Assembly: GCA_037444685.1 (NCBI GenBank)
Contig: JBBILX010000009.1
Span: 62,001-126,000 of the forward strand
Length of the DNA: 64,000 bases
Direction: 5' to 3'
Source: UBA964 sp037444685
Lineage (GTDB): Bacteria; Pseudomonadota; Gammaproteobacteria; Steroidobacterales; Steroidobacteraceae
Part shown: positions 8,406-16,969 of the stretch, piece after piece
Layout: each line of letters starts with the position of its first letter
Numbering within the stretch: position 1 is the first letter of the stretch
Notes under the pieces: generated by a model
Seen by the model: only the letters and a program-made list of their open reading frames with translations
Database searches by the model: none
Told to the model about the DNA's origin: nothing
Position numbers and translations under genes: made by a program

Positions 8406-11096
8406 TCAGAAGTCGACCGAGAAACTCAGCGAGTAGCTCGTGCCGAGCTTGTACTTGTTGAGATTGACGCGGCCCCCACCGAGTTCCTGATACTCCTCAT
8501 AGTCCTCGCCGAGGATGTTGCGAACCTCGAAGCCGAGCTTGACGTCCTGGCCGAAGGCCGAGAATCCCTGACGCAGCACGAGGTCGACGAGCGCGCCCGG
8601 CTCCTGGGTGAAGTCCGGCTGGCCGGGCCGGCCGCGCGCCGAGATCCGTTTGCCGACGAAGGTGCCGAGCAGCGTGAGCTGCGTCCGGCTCGATTCGTTC
8701 TCGATGCCGAACTGCGCATTGGCCAGGTGTCGCGACTGGCCCTGCAGCGGTGCGCCGTCGCGGAGCAGGTCGATCGCCGGGCGCGAGGCACCGCCGCCAC
8801 TGAGCGGGAAGACGCGGTCATTTGCACCGACCTCGACTTCCGACTTCGTATACGTGTAGTTGGTGTTCACGAACAGCCGTGTATTGCTCCACCAGTCACC
8901 CTCGAAGGGCAGGTCGAAGTACTTCTTGATCTCGAACTCGGCACCGTAGACCAGCGCGCCTGGGGCGTTGATGTAGGTCTGCTGGACGGTGGCGCCCGCC
9001 TCGTTGACGATCGCTTCGATGGGATTGTCGAGCTTCTTGTAGAACAGGCCCGCCGTCAGGAAGTCGCCGGGCTGGAAGTACCACTCGTAGCGGGCGTCGA
9101 CGTTCAGGATCTCGGTGTCTTGTAGGAACGGATTACCGATGAACAGCCGATCGCTTTCCGTGTCGAGATACTGCTGCGGCGCGAGCTCTCGGAACTGCGG
9201 CCGGCCGATGGTCTTCGACGCACCGATGCGCAGCTGCATGTCCTCGTAGAAGTTCCACGTGACCGTGGCCGCGGGCAGCAGGTAACTGTTCTCGAGGGCG
9301 GGCGCCGCGGCCGGCGCGCTGCCTCCAACGAACAGGTTGCGCGGGATCACCGACTGCTGCGCGTCCTCGTAGCGCACGCCAAAGGACGTCCGCAGCGTTG
9401 GAATGAACTCCGCATCGACCTGCGCATACAACGCCCGGATCTCGAGCCCGCCATCATAGGCCGCTGCACCATCGGCTCCGGTCGTCTCGCGCAGGCTCAG
9501 CAGGCCCGGGGCGATGTTGACGTTGGAGAGCAGGAAGTCGACGCGTTGGCGCTGGTTGTTGAGCGGCAGCGCGCCGTCGAGGGCCAGCAGCCGGAACTCG
9601 CGCGTCTCGGCCGTGCGGTCGTTGTCGAGATAGGCGGCGCCGACGCTGATCACCGTGTCCTGGCGGCTCTCTGCCGGGATCGTATACGTCAGGTCGACGG
9701 CGCCCGACTTCACCTCGTCCTCGACGGTGCTGAAGCGGGTGTAGTTCTGCTCCTGCGAGGCGTTGTGCAGGTATTCGCCGCCGACGAGCCGGTAGCGGAT
9801 GCCCTTCTCGTAGGGGGCATCCCGCGTCGTCTTCGAGATCGCACCGCGCCATTCGAGCGCGAAGTCGCCGAACTCGTGCTGGCCGTCGAGCTGCGTGCTG
9901 CGGAGCTCGCGCTCGAACCACTCGGTGAAATCGTCGCGCACGTCCGCGCCGGCGAGCTCGTCGTTGCCGGCTCGCGAGCGGGCTTCCTTACTCGTGCTGT
10001 GCACGTAAAGATTGGTCAGGGTGACCTTGTTGCCGCCCCATTCGGCGCCGAGGCCGAGCAGGCCGTTGAGCACGACGTCGTTCTGCGTCGAGACGAAGTC
10101 GTAGTCGGTGCGCGGCGAAATCACGCCGTTCTCGACGATCCCTTCCTGCTGTTTGCCGCGCCGCGTGGTCCAGGAGTTGTCGTAGCCGGCGACGGCAATG
10201 AGGCCGAGCGAGAACGCGTCGAAATCGAGGCTGCGGCCACCGGAGGTCTCGACCTTGAAATTGGGCTGCACGTCGTCCGTGCCCTGCAGCAGGTTGAGCG
10301 GAGCGTTGACGAGGCTGCGTCCGATGCGCTGCAGCTCGGCGGCCGAAAAGTTGCTCGCGTCGACCCGCTGCCCGGTTGCGATCGCCTCGGCGAGCGGCCC
10401 CGGGATGTCGCGCGTGCCGTCGTCGTAACCGCTCCAGTCCGTGTCGGAGCCATAGTACGTCAGACCGTTGTCGAAGGTCGTCTCCGGATTGCCGCCCGTG
10501 CCGACCGACAGCGAGAAGAACGGTTCGTCCGGTACGCCGACCGTATGCAGATCGATCAGGCCGCCACCGAACTCGCCGGGGTACTTGGCCGAGTACGTTT
10601 TCTGCACCGTGACGCTCTCGAGCACGTTGCTCGGAAAGAGGTCGAGCGGCACGACACGCTGCAGCGGCTCGGGGCTCGGCAGGGTCGAGTTGTTGAGCAG
10701 GGCCGCCGAGTAGCGCTCACCGAGGCCGCGGACGTAGACGAACTTGCCTTGCACGAGCGACAGGCCCGTCAGACGCTGCAGCGCCTCGGCGGCGCTGTCG
10801 TCGCCCTGACGCTCGAGGTCGGCTGGTAGCAGGAAGGAGGCGATCTCGGGCGTCTTGACCATCGGTTCGGGAATGTTCTTGCCGCGAACGACGATCTCCT
10901 CCATCGGTTCATCAGAAATCGGCTGGTCGGCAGAGACGTCGGCGACGCTCTGCTCGGCATCGACGGCGTCGGCGGCTACCGTAGCGGCGGCAACCGCTAC
11001 CGTTTCCTGTGCCCGCGAGGGCATCGGCGTGTGCCCGGCGATCGCGGCCGCGACGGCGGTCGCGACCAGACTGGACGTTCGACTCGGATGGCTCAT
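8406..11096 (-). CDS. TonB-dependent outer membrane receptor, likely phosphate-regulated
   Basis: 896-residue receptor. A signal peptide (about 1-30) is followed by an Ala/Val-rich linker and a TonB-box-like segment EEIVVRGK (about 82-89). The plug domain contains VYVRGLGERYS and the barrel ends in YSLSFSVDF with the usual C-terminal Phe. The start at ATG 11096 has a good ribosome site (GGGGAG). It follows the lipoprotein gene by 20 bp on the same strand, and a PhoB-like box precedes that gene. The ligand is therefore likely a phosphorus-containing compound, by context only. It is convergent with the oxygenase. Confidence 0.92.
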   Translation of the reverse strand: MSHPSRTSSLVATAVAAAIAGHTPMPSRAQETVAVAAATVAADAVDAEQSVADVSADQPISDEPMEEIVVRGKNIPEPMVKTPEIASFLLPADLERQGDDSAAEALQRLTGLSLVQGKFVYVRGLGERYSAALLNNSTLPSPEPLQRVVPLDLFPSNVLESVTVQKTYSAKYPGEFGGGLIDLHTVGVPDEPFFSLSVGTGGNPETTFDNGLTYYGSDTDWSGYDDGTRDIPGPLAEAIATGQRVDASNFSAAELQRIGRSLVNAPLNLLQGTDDVQPNFKVETSGGRSLDFDAFSLGLIAVAGYDNSWTTRRGKQQEGIVENGVISPRTDYDFVSTQNDVVLNGLLGLGAEWGGNKVTLTNLYVHSTSKEARSRAGNDELAGADVRDDFTEWFERELRSTQLDGQHEFGDFALEWRGAISKTTRDAPYEKGIRYRLVGGEYLHNASQEQNYTRFSTVEDEVKSGAVDLTYTIPAESRQDTVISVGAAYLDNDRTAETREFRLLALDGALPLNNQRQRVDFLLSNVNIAPGLLSLRETTGADGAAAYDGGLEIRALYAQVDAEFIPTLRTSFGVRYEDAQQSVIPRNLFVGGSAPAAAPALENSYLLPAATVTWNFYEDMQLRIGASKTIGRPQFRELAPQQYLDTESDRLFIGNPFLQDTEILNVDARYEWYFQPGDFLTAGLFYKKLDNPIEAIVNEAGATVQQTYINAPGALVYGAEFEIKKYFDLPFEGDWWSNTRLFVNTNYTYTKSEVEVGANDRVFPLSGGGASRPAIDLLRDGAPLQGQSRHLANAQFGIENESSRTQLTLLGTFVGKRISARGRPGQPDFTQEPGALVDLVLRQGFSAFGQDVKLGFEVRNILGEDYEEYQELGGGRVNLNKYKLGTSYSLSFSVDF

Positions 11097-11116
11097 GGTT
11101 TCTCCCCACGCCCCGC

Positions 11117-12604
11117 TCAACGGCAGGGGTTGCCGGCGGTGAGGCCGCAGGTCCAGCCCTGCCACCAGTTGTCGTTCGCATCGCGCACGGCACCGATGTA
11201 GGAGACCTGGGTGAAGAACGGGCTGATCGACGGCAGATTGGCGAAGGCCGCTACAGCCGACTCGTTTGCGCCGTTGACGAAGATATTGGTCAGCGTCGAG
11301 GTGCCATTGGCCGTGTTGTTCGTGCCCGCATTGAACAGAGCGGCCGCGGCGCCGTTGGCATCGTCATCGAAGGCCGTGGGGCAGGAGAAGTACACGGAGT
11401 TGAACGTACCGGTGGTCGTAGCGTCGTCGACATCGAGGCAGGCTGCGCCGGCGCCGCTGCCGCCGGCCGGGCGGGTCACGACCGAGTTGAAGAATCGCGA
11501 ATTGGTGCCACTGTTCATGACGATCGCCGCGCCACCGCCGGCTCGTCCGACGTAGGTGAAGTTCGCGATCTTCGGGTTGGACGCCGGGGTACGCGTCGAG
11601 CCGCTGAATTCGTTCATGCGGTCGCCGCCGTTGGCGCGCTGTACGACGATGCCGAATTGCAGGGCGCCGCTGTAGCCGACGTCGGTGTCGAGGGAGTCGT
11701 CGTCGTTGCCGGTCAGCACGAGATAACGGCCGTTGACGGTGCCGCCGAACCACTCGATGCCGTCGTCGGAACTGTTATGGACCTGGACGTATTCGAAGGT
11801 CGTGCCGCTACCGACGCCGGCGAGCGTGATGCCATTGAGCTCGTTGTTCGGCAGGATCTGGAAACCCGAGTACTGAATGCGCAGGTAGCGGATCGAACCG
11901 GAGTTGTCCGCAGCGCCGTTGCCGCCGTAGAACGCATTGGTGCCCTCGACCTGAGCCTCGCAGTCAGGCGAGCCGGCCGTGATCGTGCCGGGACAGTTGC
12001 TGATTGGCGCGCGCCCGAGGATCACGAGGCCGCCCCACTGACCGATTGAGTCGATGGTCGTCGAGCCCTCGACGCTCTGCCGGCTGACCATCGTGACCGG
12101 GCGGTTTGCAGTGCCCTGGACATTGATCTGCGAGCCGCGGTTGACGACGATGTAGTCGAGGCCGCCGGAGCCGAACACGCGCACGCCGGCCTCGAAAGTC
12201 AGCACGCCGCGTTCGGCGCCCGGCCGCGGGCTGTTGACGTTGCCGCCCTGATCCTGGCCCACGTCGGTACGGCCCGAGACGGCATAGATCGTGTTCGGAC
12301 GGTCGGGGACCAGCAGGCCGCCGAGGATCAGCTGCGGGAGCTGACAGACGCGCAGGGTCGCACCACTGGCGTCGAGCAGCGTGCCGACGTTCGCAAAGCC
12401 CGTCGGGCAGTCGGCCGGGGTCGTGCCACCGGTCGGCGGGGGCGGGGGCGGCGGGGGTGGCGGAGGTGTGACGACGGGTGGCGGCGGAAAGGCGCCAATG
12501 CCGGGCGAGGCGACTTCGTCGGCTCCACCGGAGCCGCAGGCGCTGAGCGCGAGTGCGGCGCTGAGAGTGGCGACAAGGGCATTGAGTTTCTGCTGCGGGG
12601 ACAT
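11117..12604 (-). CDS. Surface or periplasmic lipoprotein paired with the TonB receptor
   Basis: 495 residues with a lipoprotein signal: hydrophobic residues 8-20, then LSAC with the lipidated Cys at 23. A pure proline run (about residues 44-58, interrupted only by VT) follows, encoded by a GGGGGC-type tract at about 12424-12475. The rest is Gly/Asn/Thr/Ser-rich with repeated short beta-strand-like units, as in right-handed beta-helix proteins, and ends in a Cys-containing C terminus (WTCGLTAGNPCR). No catalytic motif was recognised. It is first in the operon with the receptor; ATG 12604 has GGAG nine bases upstream. Such lipoproteins often help a TonB receptor capture its ligand; that role is inferred. 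Confidence 0.8.
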   Translation of the reverse strand: MSPQQKLNALVATLSAALALSACGSGGADEVASPGIGAFPPPPVVTPPPPPPPPPPPTGGTTPADCPTGFANVGTLLDASGATLRVCQLPQLILGGLLVPDRPNTIYAVSGRTDVGQDQGGNVNSPRPGAERGVLTFEAGVRVFGSGGLDYIVVNRGSQINVQGTANRPVTMVSRQSVEGSTTIDSIGQWGGLVILGRAPISNCPGTITAGSPDCEAQVEGTNAFYGGNGAADNSGSIRYLRIQYSGFQILPNNELNGITLAGVGSGTTFEYVQVHNSSDDGIEWFGGTVNGRYLVLTGNDDDSLDTDVGYSGALQFGIVVQRANGGDRMNEFSGSTRTPASNPKIANFTYVGRAGGGAAIVMNSGTNSRFFNSVVTRPAGGSGAGAACLDVDDATTTGTFNSVYFSCPTAFDDDANGAAAALFNAGTNNTANGTSTLTNIFVNGANESAVAAFANLPSISPFFTQVSYIGAVRDANDNWWQGWTCGLTAGNPCR

Positions 12605-12681
12605 CTGCGGTCTCCAGTTGCGTTATGCCGGTGCGACGGCGGCTTGCGGCAGGCAGACTAGGCAGCGGGGATGACGGGGTC

Positions 12682-12710
12682 TTGACGAGACCGTGACGTT
12701 TGCGTGACAG
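12682..12710 (-). promoter_or_regulatory. PhoB-like box for the lipoprotein/TonB receptor operon
   Basis: Read on the minus strand: CTGTCAC, GCAA, ACGTCAC, GGTC, TCGTCAA, i.e. three heptamers at 11-bp spacing ending 77 bp upstream of the lipoprotein start. Together with the plus-strand box at 12728-12756 it makes a divergent intergenic region with PhoB-type sites facing both ways. Confidence 0.6.
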
Positions 12711-12727
12711 CGACCTCGCAGCGGACG

Positions 12728-12756
12728 CTGTCATCAAACCGTCATGAAACCGTCAT
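12728..12756 (+). promoter_or_regulatory. PhoB box upstream of pstS copy 2
   Basis: Three near-perfect heptamers: CTGTCAT (12728-12734), CCGTCAT (12739-12745) and CCGTCAT (12750-12756), separated by CAAA and GAAA. The first 18 bases match 15 of 18 positions of the enterobacterial Pho box CTGTCATAAATCTGTCAT. It ends 34 bp before the GTG start. Confidence 0.85.
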
Positions 12757-12790
12757 ACAGTGCACGGCACTTCATCCGGAGGTTCGCGAC

Positions 12791-13852
12791 GTGATCAGAC
12801 AGACTCCCCTTTGTGCGCTGGCTCTCGGCAGCCTCGTTTGGCTCGCCGCCCCGGGTTCGGCGGTGCAGGCGCAGGTAGCGCGGGACACGATTTCGGTGGT
12901 GGGGTCGTCGACGGTGTATCCGTTTACGACGACGGTGGCGGAGCAGTTTGGGCGTCAGGGGCGGTTCAAGACGCCGAAGGTGGAGAGCACGGGGACGGGC
13001 GGCGGGATCAAGCTGTTCTGCAACGGAGTGGGGGTGCAGCACCCGGACGTGGCGAACGCGTCGCGGCGGATGAACGCCAGCGAGCTCGACAGCTGCCGCA
13101 AGAACGGGGTGACGGAGGTCATCGAGATCAAGATCGGCTTCGACGGCCTGACGGTGGCCGAGAACAAGCGCGGTCCGTCATTTGGGCTGACGCGCCGCGA
13201 GGTGTATCTGGCGCTGGCGAGGCAGGTGCCGGATCCGGCGAATCCGACGGCGCTGATTGCCAATCCGTACCGGACCTGGAAGGACCTCAATCCGAAGCTG
13301 CCGGCGATCCGGATCGAGGTGCTCGGGCCGCCGCCGACCTCGGGGACGCGCGACTCGCTGCACGAGCTGTACATGGAGGCGGGCTGCCGCAGCTATGCGT
13401 GGATCGATCAGTTGCGCAAGGTCGACGAGAAGCGCTTCAAGCGGATCTGCCACACGCTGCGCGAGGACGGGGCGTACATCGAGGCGGGCGAGAACGACAA
13501 TCTGATCGTGCAGAAGCTCGAGGCGAATCCGAATGCGCTGGGGATCTTCGGCTTCAGCTTCCTCGAGGAGAACCTCGACAAGCTGCGGGGGCTGAAGATC
13601 GACGGGGTGGAGCCGACCTTCGAGAGCATCGCCGAGGGCCGCTTCCCGGCTGCCCGTCCGCTCTACGTGTACGTGAAGAAGGCGCACCTCGGCGTGATCC
13701 CGGGGCTCAAGGAGTTCATGGAGGAGTACGTCAGCGACCGGGCGATCGGCGAGGACGGCTACCTGACCGACCGCGGCCTCGTCGCCCTGCCCAAAACCGA
13801 ACTCAACAAAGTCCGCGCCGACGTGCGCGCTCAGAAGCCTTTCAGGCTCTGA
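12791..13852 (+). CDS. pstS: Phosphate ABC transporter substrate-binding protein PstS, copy 2
   Basis: 353-residue periplasmic phosphate-binding protein. The GTG start at 12791 is chosen because GGAGG lies eight bases upstream and it gives a signal peptide exactly as long as copy 1 (17 unique codons, then LAAPGSAVQAQ). The mature protein matches copy 1 over 329 codons at nucleotide level; only the tail differs, here ending AQKPFRL. It carries the strongest PhoB box in the window and stands at the head of the porin-pstC-pstA-pstB-phoU series, so it is probably the main Pst binding protein. Confidence 0.94.
   Translation: MIRQTPLCALALGSLVWLAAPGSAVQAQVARDTISVVGSSTVYPFTTTVAEQFGRQGRFKTPKVESTGTGGGIKLFCNGVGVQHPDVANASRRMNASELDSCRKNGVTEVIEIKIGFDGLTVAENKRGPSFGLTRREVYLALARQVPDPANPTALIANPYRTWKDLNPKLPAIRIEVLGPPPTSGTRDSLHELYMEAGCRSYAWIDQLRKVDEKRFKRICHTLREDGAYIEAGENDNLIVQKLEANPNALGIFGFSFLEENLDKLRGLKIDGVEPTFESIAEGRFPAARPLYVYVKKAHLGVIPGLKEFMEEYVSDRAIGEDGYLTDRGLVALPKTELNKVRADVRAQKPFRL
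12842..13828 (+). repeat. 987-bp exact direct repeat, copy 2
   Basis: Identical to 6385-7371. It starts at codon 18 of pstS copy 2, the same codon as in copy 1, although the 51 bases before it are unrelated in the two genes. Confidence 0.92.
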
Positions 13853-13895
13853 GCGCGACGGCGCCGCTCCGTCGTCGGAGAATCCGCATCTGGAA

Positions 13896-13920
13896 CCGCG
13901 GCACTGTGGGAGCGCCGCGG
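13896..13920 (+). terminator. GC-rich hairpin between pstS copy 2 and the porin gene
   Basis: Perfect 7-bp inverted repeat CCGCGGC / GCCGCGG with an 11-base loop. No T-run follows, so it may act as a partial terminator or mRNA-stabilising hairpin that sets a higher level of pstS than of downstream genes. Confidence 0.35.
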
Positions 13921-13969
13921 CTCTTGAGGCCTGCGCGTCCACATCGTCTTGCATTGGGGGTGACCATTC

Positions 13970-15379
13970 ATGCGTGCCCGTCCCGTTCTCGCCGCGCTCG
14001 GCGCGACCTTGCTGGCCGTGAACTGTCCTGCGAAAGCCGTGGCGGCCGAGGGCCGTCCAGCGACGGTGAGCGTCGCCGAGGTCGAGGCACTGAAGGTTGA
14101 ACTCGCGCGCTTGCAGCAGCGGCTCGCCGCGCTCGAGGCCGCGCAGCAGGCGCAGGCCGCCGAGCTTCGGGCGGCCAGCGCAGCGAGCGCGGCGCAGACT
14201 GCCATCGACGCCGAGCAGCAGGAGGCCATCGACCGCACGACGGATGTGCTCGCCCAGACCCGTGCCGGCATCGGGGACTGGGTCGGCCGGTTCCAGTGGA
14301 AAGGCGATCTGCGCTACCGGAACGAAACGATCGACCAGCAGTACTCGGCTACCGAGCGCAACCGCGACCGGATCCGCGCCAGGGTCGGCTTCGTCGCCCG
14401 AGTCAACGACACCGTTCGCGTCGAGCTGCGGGCCACGAGCGGCGACGGCGATCCGCGGTCGGCCAATCAGACGCTGACCAATTCGAACTCGCGCAAGGGC
14501 CTGCTGATCGACCTCGCCTATGGCGAGTGGGTCCCTTCGGAAGAATGGCGCGTGCTGGCCGGCAAGATGCCCTACCCCTGGCAGCGCACGGCGAGCTACT
14601 TCTTTGACGGTGACGTCAATCCCGAGGGACTCGCAGTGCAGTGGCGCCGCGGCGCCGACGGCCTGTTCGGCAGCGCTTTCTACACGCATCTGGCCGAGCG
14701 CGGCACGCGCGCCGACTCGAACATGCTCGGTCTGCAGCTCGGCTGGCGCGGCAAGGTGCTCGATGACGGCCGTCTGACGCTGGCCGCGGCGTATTTCGAT
14801 CACGGTGCCGTCGAGGGCTACAACCCCTTCTGGAACAACTCGGCGGACAACGCCTTTGGCAACACTGTGATCGCGAATCCGGCCATCTGCCGCCGCGGGA
14901 TCGCGACCTGTCTCGCCAACGACTTCGACGTGCTGCAAGTACAGGCCGAGTACACGACCGAACTCGGCGGACGACCGTTGACGCTGTTCGCCGACCTGGC
15001 GCGCAACCTGGCGGCAGAACGCGGCGATGCGTTGCAAGGCGTCGAGGCCGGACTCGATTCGGCCTATGCGGCCGGATTCACTTGGGGGCGCGCGAGTGCG
15101 CCGCAGAGTTGGGAAATCGGCTACCTGTGGCAGCAGGTCGAGAAAGACGCGCTGTTCGCGCAGTGGATCGACTCGAACTATGGGGACGGCCGCACCGACG
15201 CGCGCGGCGGCGTGCTGCGGCTCGCCTACGCCCCGAGCCGCAACTGGCGGATCAACGCCACGTACTTCATGAACGAAACGAACGTCGACGGACCCGTCGC
15301 CGTGAGCCTTCCGGTCGCTCAGACGGTGCGCGGGCGGGACTACCGGCGCCTTCAAATCGACCTCAATACCTCTTTTTAA
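13970..15379 (+). CDS. Outer membrane porin, Porin_5 family
   Basis: 469 residues. A signal peptide (about 1-26, ending AVAAEG) is followed by an Ala/Gln-rich coiled coil (about 35-85), as in trimeric porins that anchor through a periplasmic coil. A beta-barrel region follows with alternating aromatic strands (FQWKGDLRYRNET, YGEWVPSEEW) and a C-terminal Phe (IDLNTSF). I assign it to the family of putative porins often found beside pst genes. Position between pstS and pstC suggests phosphate or phosphate-ester uptake; it lacks clear similarity to OprP by eye. A possible weak hairpin lies upstream. Confidence 0.82.
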   Translation: MRARPVLAALGATLLAVNCPAKAVAAEGRPATVSVAEVEALKVELARLQQRLAALEAAQQAQAAELRAASAASAAQTAIDAEQQEAIDRTTDVLAQTRAGIGDWVGRFQWKGDLRYRNETIDQQYSATERNRDRIRARVGFVARVNDTVRVELRATSGDGDPRSANQTLTNSNSRKGLLIDLAYGEWVPSEEWRVLAGKMPYPWQRTASYFFDGDVNPEGLAVQWRRGADGLFGSAFYTHLAERGTRADSNMLGLQLGWRGKVLDDGRLTLAAAYFDHGAVEGYNPFWNNSADNAFGNTVIANPAICRRGIATCLANDFDVLQVQAEYTTELGGRPLTLFADLARNLAAERGDALQGVEAGLDSAYAAGFTWGRASAPQSWEIGYLWQQVEKDALFAQWIDSNYGDGRTDARGGVLRLAYAPSRNWRINATYFMNETNVDGPVAVSLPVAQTVRGRDYRRLQIDLNTSF

Positions 15380-15457
15380 TTCTTTGTTTCCGATGCGAAT
15401 GAGTTGCGGAGAGAGGGCGACAGGAGAGCGCTCACCTCGCCCCTCGGAGCACCGTCG

Positions 15458-15475
15458 CTGTCACAAATCCGTAGT
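15458..15475 (+). promoter_or_regulatory. Possible PhoB box upstream of pstC
   Basis: CTGTCACAAATCCGTAGT matches 14 of 18 positions of the Pho-box consensus CTGTCATAAATCTGTCAT. Only the first heptamer is strong. It lies in the 201-bp gap between the porin and pstC, about 105 bp before the pstC start, so pstCAB-phoU could have its own regulated promoter. Confidence 0.45.
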
Positions 15476-15580
15476 GGGACGGGCGGGGCGGATCGGGCAG
15501 AATTCACCAGCCAATAACAAGACTCCCGCTGCAGCGTGGCGTCGGGGCGGCCGCTCGTCGGCGGCGGGAATGGACAGGGC

Positions 15581-16969
15581 ATGACACCGGCAATGCTGCT
15601 CGTCGCCATCGTGGCGCTCTCCATCGTCGCCTTCTGGGTGGGCAAGTCCCGTTCGCTGGCGCTGGTCGGAGGAACACGTGGCATTTCCCGACTGCACTCG
15701 TTGCCGGATCACTACGGCTTCCTCACCGCCCTCTGGTGCGGTCTGCCGGCCCTGCTGGTCGCGCTGACCTGGCTCGGTTTCCAGGACGGCATCCTGCTCC
15801 GAATCGTCAGCACGCACCTGCCGCCCGAAGTGCGCGCCTTGCCCGAGTCGCAGTTCGGCCTGGTCATCAACGACCTGCGCAACGTCGTCGCCGGGAACGT
15901 GCCGGCCTCGGCGGTAGCGCCGTCGACGGCGGCCGCCGCGGCCGAGTACCTGCGGCTGCGCCAGATCGCCCGCCTCGCGCTGACCGTACTGGTATTCGTC
16001 CTCGCGGTGGTGACGATGCTGGTGGTCCGCGCACGGATCACTCCGCGGCTGCGGGCGCGCAACCACGTCGAACGGCTGGTCGAGTGGCTGCTCTTCGGAG
16101 CCTCGACGCTCGCGGTGCTGACCACCGTCGGGATCGTGCTGTCGGTTGTCTTCGAGGCTTTCCGCTTCTTCGCGATCGTGCCCCCGCACGAGTTCCTGTT
16201 CGGGCTCGACTGGAGTCCGCAGATGGCGATCCGTGCGGACCAGGTCGGATCTTCGGGCGCGTTCGGGGCGGTGCCGCTGTTCGCCGGCACCCTGCTGATC
16301 TCCGCAATCGCGATGCTCGTCGCGGTGCCGGTCGGCCTGTTCTCGGCGATCTATCTGGCCGAGTATGCAGCGCCGCGTGTGCGCCGGGTCGTCAAACCGC
16401 TGCTCGAGGTGCTCGCGGGCGTGCCAACCGTGGTCTATGGCTTCTTCGCCGTGATCACGGTCGGGCCCGCGCTGCGCGCCTGGGGCGAGGCGCTCGGTCT
16501 GTCGGTCAGCGGCGAGAGCGCGCTGGCCGCGGGTCTCGTCATGGGCATCATGATCATCCCGTTCGTTTCCTCGCTCGCCGACGACATGATAACGGCCGTG
16601 CCGCAGAGCCTGCGCGACGGTGCCTACGCGCTCGGCGCGACGCGCTCGGAAACAATCCGGCAGGTGGTGCTGCGGGCGGCGCTGCCGGGCATCGTCGGCG
16701 GCGTATTGCTCGCGATCTCACGCGCAATCGGCGAGACGATGATCGTCGTCATGGCCGCCGGTCTCGCCGCCAATCTGACCGTCAATCCGCTCGAGGCGGT
16801 GACGACAGTCACGGTGCAGATCGTCACCCTGCTCGTCGGCGACCAGGAGTTCGACAGCCCCAAGACCCTCGCCGCGTTCGCGCTCGGACTCGTGCTTTTC
16901 GTGGTCACGCTGATCCTCAACGTGGTCGCGCTCTATGTCGTGAGGAGGTACCGTGAACAGTACGAGTGA
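15581..16969 (+). CDS. pstC: Phosphate ABC transporter permease PstC (long form)
   Basis: 462-residue inner-membrane permease. The C-terminal half is the classic permease domain with the cytoplasmic coupling (EAA-type) loop SLRDGAYALGATRSETIRQV near residues 340-360. The first ~200 residues are an additional membrane-anchored region (helices at about 1-17 and 45-65, then a periplasmic segment), as in long PstC proteins that carry an extra N-terminal domain. ATG 15581 with AGGG upstream is preferred to the GTG at 15536. It overlaps pstA by 17 bp. With PstA it forms the transmembrane channel for phosphate. Confidence 0.94.
   Translation: MTPAMLLVAIVALSIVAFWVGKSRSLALVGGTRGISRLHSLPDHYGFLTALWCGLPALLVALTWLGFQDGILLRIVSTHLPPEVRALPESQFGLVINDLRNVVAGNVPASAVAPSTAAAAAEYLRLRQIARLALTVLVFVLAVVTMLVVRARITPRLRARNHVERLVEWLLFGASTLAVLTTVGIVLSVVFEAFRFFAIVPPHEFLFGLDWSPQMAIRADQVGSSGAFGAVPLFAGTLLISAIAMLVAVPVGLFSAIYLAEYAAPRVRRVVKPLLEVLAGVPTVVYGFFAVITVGPALRAWGEALGLSVSGESALAAGLVMGIMIIPFVSSLADDMITAVPQSLRDGAYALGATRSETIRQVVLRAALPGIVGGVLLAISRAIGETMIVVMAAGLAANLTVNPLEAVTTVTVQIVTLLVGDQEFDSPKTLAAFALGLVLFVVTLILNVVALYVVRRYREQYE

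Noticed and set aside
12424..12475. GC-rich tract with repeated GGGGGC units considered as a tandem repeat or regulatory element
   Set aside because: It is the coding sequence of the proline run in the lipoprotein; no independent role can be supported.
6334..13852. The pstS duplication read as an insertion sequence or transposon
   Set aside because: No transposase, terminal inverted repeats or target-site duplications were seen; the block boundaries fall inside coding sequence at the same codon in both genes.
12760..14100. A 446-residue frame overlapping pstS copy 2
   Set aside because: It is a shifted frame of the duplicated block, and the same shifted frame recurs in copy 1; this reflects the repeat, not a gene.
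13178..15355. A 725-residue minus-strand frame opposite pstS copy 2 and the porin
   Set aside because: Composition is typical of antisense shadows in GC-rich DNA and the opposite strand has well-supported genes over the whole stretch.
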